Shown piece by piece: positions 59,801 through 64,000 of a stretch of DNA of 64,000 bases. How positions within the stretch are numbered: the stretch's first letter is position 1; every line of letters begins with the position of its first letter. Below the pieces are notes generated by a model. It was not told where the DNA came from and ran no database searches. It worked only from the letters and a program-made list of their open reading frames with translations. A program made the translations under genes and the position numbers. This DNA is from Cladopsammia gracilis (Eukaryota > Cnidaria > Anthozoa > Scleractinia > Dendrophylliidae), in contig JAJGOT010000310.1 in NCBI GenBank assembly GCA_022457155.1, positions 375,001 through 439,000 on the forward strand. Reading direction: 5' to 3'.

Positions 59801-62800
59801 TTTAAGGTGTTAAAATACAACAAAAACGAAACAATTTTGAAATGTTATTAAAACTTATGTCTACAGGGCTTGATGAAATAATGTTTTGGTCTGACATGAA
59901 TTTTATACCATCCAAATACATTAGGTGAAAATCTCAAGGAAATCGCTCCGTTTGGATTTCAGAAATATTACCTTGAATATGAACTGGCCTGGAGTGTTAT
60001 TTCGCTTTTACATCAAAAATTGACCCTACACTTATTAAAATTGTCATGAATTAAAAAGCGAATGATGAATTTTTTTAAAACTTAGTCCTCATAAAGATTA
60101 ATTAATATTCAATACAACTGCCAAGTTTCAAATTCATTGAAACGTTCTAAGGCTGTCAATTTACAGCCTCAACGTAGGAAAATATTGAGCTGATTTTCAC
60201 GAAAGTGATTTGTTGATCTCATTATGTGTCTCCATTGTCTCGAATCGCCATGCAATTGTAAATTTCAGTACATAATGAATTCATAAACACCTCATTGCTT
60301 TGTTTTAAGTGTTACATGAATTCATGATGTACTGAAAGCTACAATTCCACGGCAATTTGAGACAATGGAGATGCATAATGAAACAACAAGCCACAAGCGC
60401 GAAAATCAGCTCAATATTTTCCTGAGTTGGCGCTAAAAATTTACAGCCTTAGAATGTTTCAATGAATTCGAAACTTGGAGATTGTATTAAACATTAATTA
60501 ATCTTCATGAGGACTAAGTTTTAAAAAAATTCATCATTCGCTTTTTAATTCATGACAATTTTAATAAATGTAGGGTCAATTTTTGATGTAAAAGCGAAAT
60601 AACACTCCAGGCCAGTTCATATTCAAGGTAGTATTTCTGAAATCCAAACGGAGCGATTTCCTTGAGATTTTCACCTAAGGTATTTGGATGGTATAAAATT
60701 CATGTAAGACCAAAAAAATTTTTCATCAAGCCCTGTAGACATAAGTTTTAATAACATTTCAAAATTGTTTTGTTTTTGTTGTATTTTAACACCTTAAAAC
60801 TTCACTCGAAATTTTCTCGAAAACGCTTCCATAGAAATTTGCAAAATTTTGAAGACCTCAGGACAAGTACGTCAGGTCGAAGATCCAGAGAGCGTTTTCC
60901 AAAATTATCTCTTGATGACAAGTAATTCGGTATTATGTAAAACCGGAGTGACGTTATAACGTTGCTTTGGCAACTCCTATTTCCATAAAACTAACCTCAT
61001 CTGAAACTTTAATCTTTCTCTAGTACAGCTGTGGCAATCGATTTTCCGTTGGATCGTTTGTGGTGGTACACACGTTTCTCAAAGCTAAACGGTATCGTCG
61101 CTCAAAAACCCAGTCGAGCCACCTTAATGCGTGCGGCCATGACTACTTAACGTACGAAAGTCTTCAACACTCAGGGCAATAAATCCGTTTATAAAATGCT
61201 CAAGGAAATGCGCGCTACGATTGGTTCCCGCGAGTTCATTATAACTCGATAAAGTACGCGCGTGACGTAAGATTCATTATAACCGTTTTTATTTTACAAA
61301 AGAAATAAAAAAACTTGTTCCTCGTGCATTGTTGAGTTATATAAGCACTTGGGAATTTTTAGGGGCGGACCATTAGAAATCTTGGGAGGGGGGGTGACAA
61401 TTACCAAAAAAAAAATCCTGCAAAGGAAAATTGTCTCAAAAAAAATTCCTGCAAGCAGTTGACCGTCAAAAAATAAAATCCTGCAAGCTAACCGGCTATA
61501 TATACATATATTTATTTATTTATTTATTTTAAACTGCCTCAAAGGTCTATCTGGTACATATACCGATATCTTAATTTAGTATACATGTATACTGAAACAG
61601 TGGATAGCATTGTTGGCGCGCTCGGATTGGCTACTGAAACTCGGAATATTCACCTCCCAGCAATTTGCGCGCGAAAATTGTAATCGTTAATTGACAGGAA
61701 TAAATGAGTTAAAAAGCATCATTTTCGTTATATTATGTGACTGTTTCAGTATATATATCCACCACTACCCGGCACCTCCACTTCGGTGAATAGTTGTTAA
61801 ATAACCAAAACCTTGTTTATGTACATATTTGAAAACACTGTAAACATCATGAAATATGTAACCTGCTCTACAGATTGTCCAACCGTCCCGATTTCGTCGA
61901 GATTACCCCGATTTTGCTTGAAAATCCCGAATCCCGACCAATATGTGATTGGGATAGGAAAAATCCCGATTTTGACATTCGGTTCTGTCATTTTCGTCAA
62001 ATTCTCTTAATACTTACTATACAAAAAGACGAAATTGCGTATACTTAACTCTGATATCCAGATAAACTAAAGAAACAGCAAGAAATATAAAATGAAATCG
62101 AGTACTTGTATGTGGAGCCACACAAAGAGACGCAAAGCGACGAGAAGCCACATCAATTCGCCAAACATTTTTGACAGAAATTGTTGTCTCAGAACACTAG
62201 AAATGGAGTTTCAGAGCATCAAGATTTCAAAATTTTCTGGTGGGGCATGCCCCCACACCCCCCTAGCGGCTCGCGCCTTCGGCGCTCGACCACTCCATCT
62301 CAATTCTTATTTCTCCACATATTTTATGCAACGGTTCGACAGTCTGACTTGAATCTACTCTCCAGCGTTTAATACAAAAAATGAATTGGGCCAAGTATAA
62401 AAAAAATTGGAGCTTGCACGCATTTATAAAGAAAATCTGAGAAAAAAAAAAACCTGCAGGCTTGCACCTCCCAAAAAAAAAATCCTGCAGGAAACTCAGG
62501 CCGAAAAAAAAATTCATACACTGAAAATTTTTTGACCCCCCTCCCAGGATTTCTAATGGTCCACCCCTTAAGAACACTCGAGAAGTGCGAGATGCACTCG
62601 CCTTTGGCTCGTGCTTCTCTGCACTTCTCTCGTGTTCTTAAAAATTCCCGCGTGCTTATATTAAAGAAATAAAAAACGCGCCGAGTGCATTATTGAGTTA
62701 TAAAAGCACGCGGGAATTTTAAGAACACGAGAGAAGTGCAGAGAAGCACGAGCCAAAGGCGAGTGCTTCTCGCACTTCTCGAGTGTTCTCCAAGTGCTTA

Positions 62801-63473
62801 TATAACTCAACAATGCACGAGGAACAAGATTTTTTATTTCTTTTATAAAATAAAAACGGTTATCATGAACGTTACGTCACGCGCGTGCTTTATCGAGTTA
62901 TAATGAACTCGGTTTAACCAATCATAGCGAGCGCATTTCCTTGAGCATTTTATAAAACTCAATAATGCACTCGGCGCGTTTTTTATTTCTTTAATATAGC
63001 CTTAATTTAGGCTATAAAAAGATTTAACCCTTTAATTTCAATCCCAGGAGTGCCAAAGATCAAAATCTATGAAAAACCCCAAATTTTATTAATAAAATTA
63101 AATTACTAATTGCTGAGGTAATTACTAATTACTGAGGTACACGTTGCTGTGTAGCTAAATGAAATAACAAAACAAGGAAAAAACATTGTTTGACATTAAA
63201 CTAAATTACATTACACAGCCTTTGCTACTGCTGATGAAGATTTCGGGGAAGGGGACATTAACGTCCGAGTTAGGGGCGAATCAGGCAAGTTGTTTCTTGG
63301 GCGAAAAACAAAATCTGGAAAGAGGAGAGACCTCGCAAAAGAAGGCTTCACTGTGGAAGTTATGTATGTGAAACAGAAAGACAATCGGGGACGTGATGTT
63401 GGTAAGCCCGTGAGAACATTAGCCAGTCAAACCTTCAGAGTCTCTCCATTTAACAAGAGTGCTATGTTTCAAG
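56834..63473 (+). CDS. secreted protein, first two exons (3' partial)
   Basis: Exon 1 (56834-56888) encodes MDVRSLFLFAAFALLAFI and one base of the next codon. Exon 2 (63219-63473) follows acceptor ttacacag, completes that codon as Ala, and continues FATADEDFGEGDINV. Phase 1 is kept, and the join gives a textbook signal peptide with likely cleavage around ..FATA|DED. The mature part seen so far is about 80 residues, basic and Cys-free: ..VRVRGESGKLFLGRKT.., ..KEGFTVEVMYVKQKDNRG.., ..SQTFRVSPFNKSAMFQ. It may be beta-rich. Exon 2 ends in phase 1 at a consensus donor (63474), so more exons lie outside the window. Not recognised as a known family. The 6.3-kb intron is packed with inverted-repeat elements. 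Confidence 0.65.
58435..58728. mobile_element. MITE, TAA duplication, with long G-run
   Basis: TAA flanks both ends (58432-58434 and 58729-58731) of GGGATGGACCATTAGAAAAG.. and ..CTTTTCTAATGGTCCATCCC. A G-run near the left end pairs with a C-rich block at the right; the interior is A-rich. Confidence 0.75.
59475..61123. mobile_element. 1.65-kb near-perfect palindrome with TTAA flanks
   Basis: TTAA (59471-59474 and 61124-61127) flanks GGTGGCTCGACTGGGTTTTT.. and its inverse. The two arms stay complementary over about 800 bp each, with few differences, meeting near 60290. There is no ORF. TTAA targets are typical of piggyBac-type insertion (inference). Confidence 0.8.
61190..63000. mobile_element. 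compound foldback element interrupted by a second insertion
   Basis: The left arm (aaaatgctcaaggaaatgcg.. with ..cgtgcattgttgagttatat) matches the inverse of the right arm at about 62790-62960. A second mirrored pair, 'aagaacacgagagaagtgca', lies at 62610-62720. The element at 61362-62567 has been inserted into it. Confidence 0.6.
61362..62567. mobile_element. nested element, TTA duplication, same family as 58435
   Basis: TTA (61359-61361 and 62568-62570) flanks GGGGCGGACCATTAGAAATC.. and ..GATTTCTAATGGTCCACCCC. It is 1.2 kb, longer than the 294-bp copy at 58435. The extra length includes another inverted pair (tatactgaaaca.. near 61588 / ..tgtttcagtata near 61740). Confidence 0.7.
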
Positions 63474-63603
63474 GTAAGTTAATCTGCCTGTCTGGAAAAT
63501 TTGCCTCCGAATTCTTTGGTTTTTCTCAACCTTTTCCCGGCTCCACAACAGCCAAATTTAAAAGCCGTTGTAAGTTTAGAATATTGATTAACACAACAGT
63601 AGC

Positions 63604-63884
63604 ATCATTAATTAATTAATTAATTCATTAATTCATTCATTCATTCATTCATTCATTTATTCCTTCACTCTATCCGTCAATTTATACGTCTATCAATCAA
63701 ACCATTTATCTATCCATCCTCCCATTCATGCATAATTTATTAATTCATTCATTATTTATTCATTAATGATCAGTTCCTCATTCATTCATGCATCAATTCG
63801 TTCTTTCTTTTGTTCCTTTATTTCATTTATTCATTCGTTCGCTCGTTCGTTCTTTCATTTATTCATTCATTCATTCATTCATTC

Positions 63885-63918
<34 letters not shown>

Positions 63919-63930
63919 GCAATCAATCGA
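63604..63930 (+). repeat. ATTC/AATC tetranucleotide repeats
   Basis: Runs of (ATTC)n, (ATTT/CATT)n and (AATC)n with interruptions. The small ORFs across it are low-complexity translations. Confidence 0.9.
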
Positions 63931-64000
63931 CCAATCAATTAATCATTCTTTAAAACCTTTATTAATTTTTTTTTTATTTCTTTAATTTGTTTATTTTAAG

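Noticed and set aside
63788..63985. A 65-codon + strand ORF
   Set aside because: Low-complexity translation of tetranucleotide repeats.

Overview
This is eukaryotic DNA: coding sequence is split by introns with GT..AG borders, genes are sparse, and most of the window is repeats. The gene set (two single-exon class A GPCRs, a two-pore K+ channel, secreted multidomain proteins) and the very dense miniature inverted-repeat elements suggest an anthozoan cnidarian, most likely a stony coral. That placement is inference; nothing here fixes the species.

Layout. 1-1558: last two exons of an ER-type membrane protein ending in a dilysine signal. 3440-4657: GPCR, + strand. 6200-9858: three-exon K2P potassium channel. 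14305-27063: nine-exon gene (my splice model, all phases consistent) for a secreted protein of about 1596 residues. It joins a signal peptide, a complete SGNH/GDSL esterase domain, a granulin-like cysteine module, a Lys/His-rich basic tract and a long acidic Ser-Gly-rich tract. 30890-31969: second GPCR, - strand. 50062-50116 and 56834-63473: two near-identical signal-peptide exons in a tandem duplication; the second splices in frame to an exon at 63219 and the gene runs off the window.

The most striking structure is 33374-44765, an 11.4-kb inverted repeat. Its ends match a 193-bp MITE family also present at 2405. Inside each end lie an AT-rich segment and about 4 kb of a 20-bp tandem repeat, in opposite orientations, around a 2.5-kb spacer that holds a small basic ORF. 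It resembles the foldback (FB/Galileo) design known from Drosophila. The very long open frames in the arrays are by-products of the 20-bp repeat, not genes.

The rest is a catalogue of non-autonomous mobile elements. It includes tRNA-derived SINEs, MITEs with TTA/TAA, TA, TTAA or 8-bp target duplications, several nested insertions, a 1.65-kb near-perfect palindrome, and a dispersed hairpin minisatellite found mostly in introns. I saw no transposase or reverse transcriptase gene.
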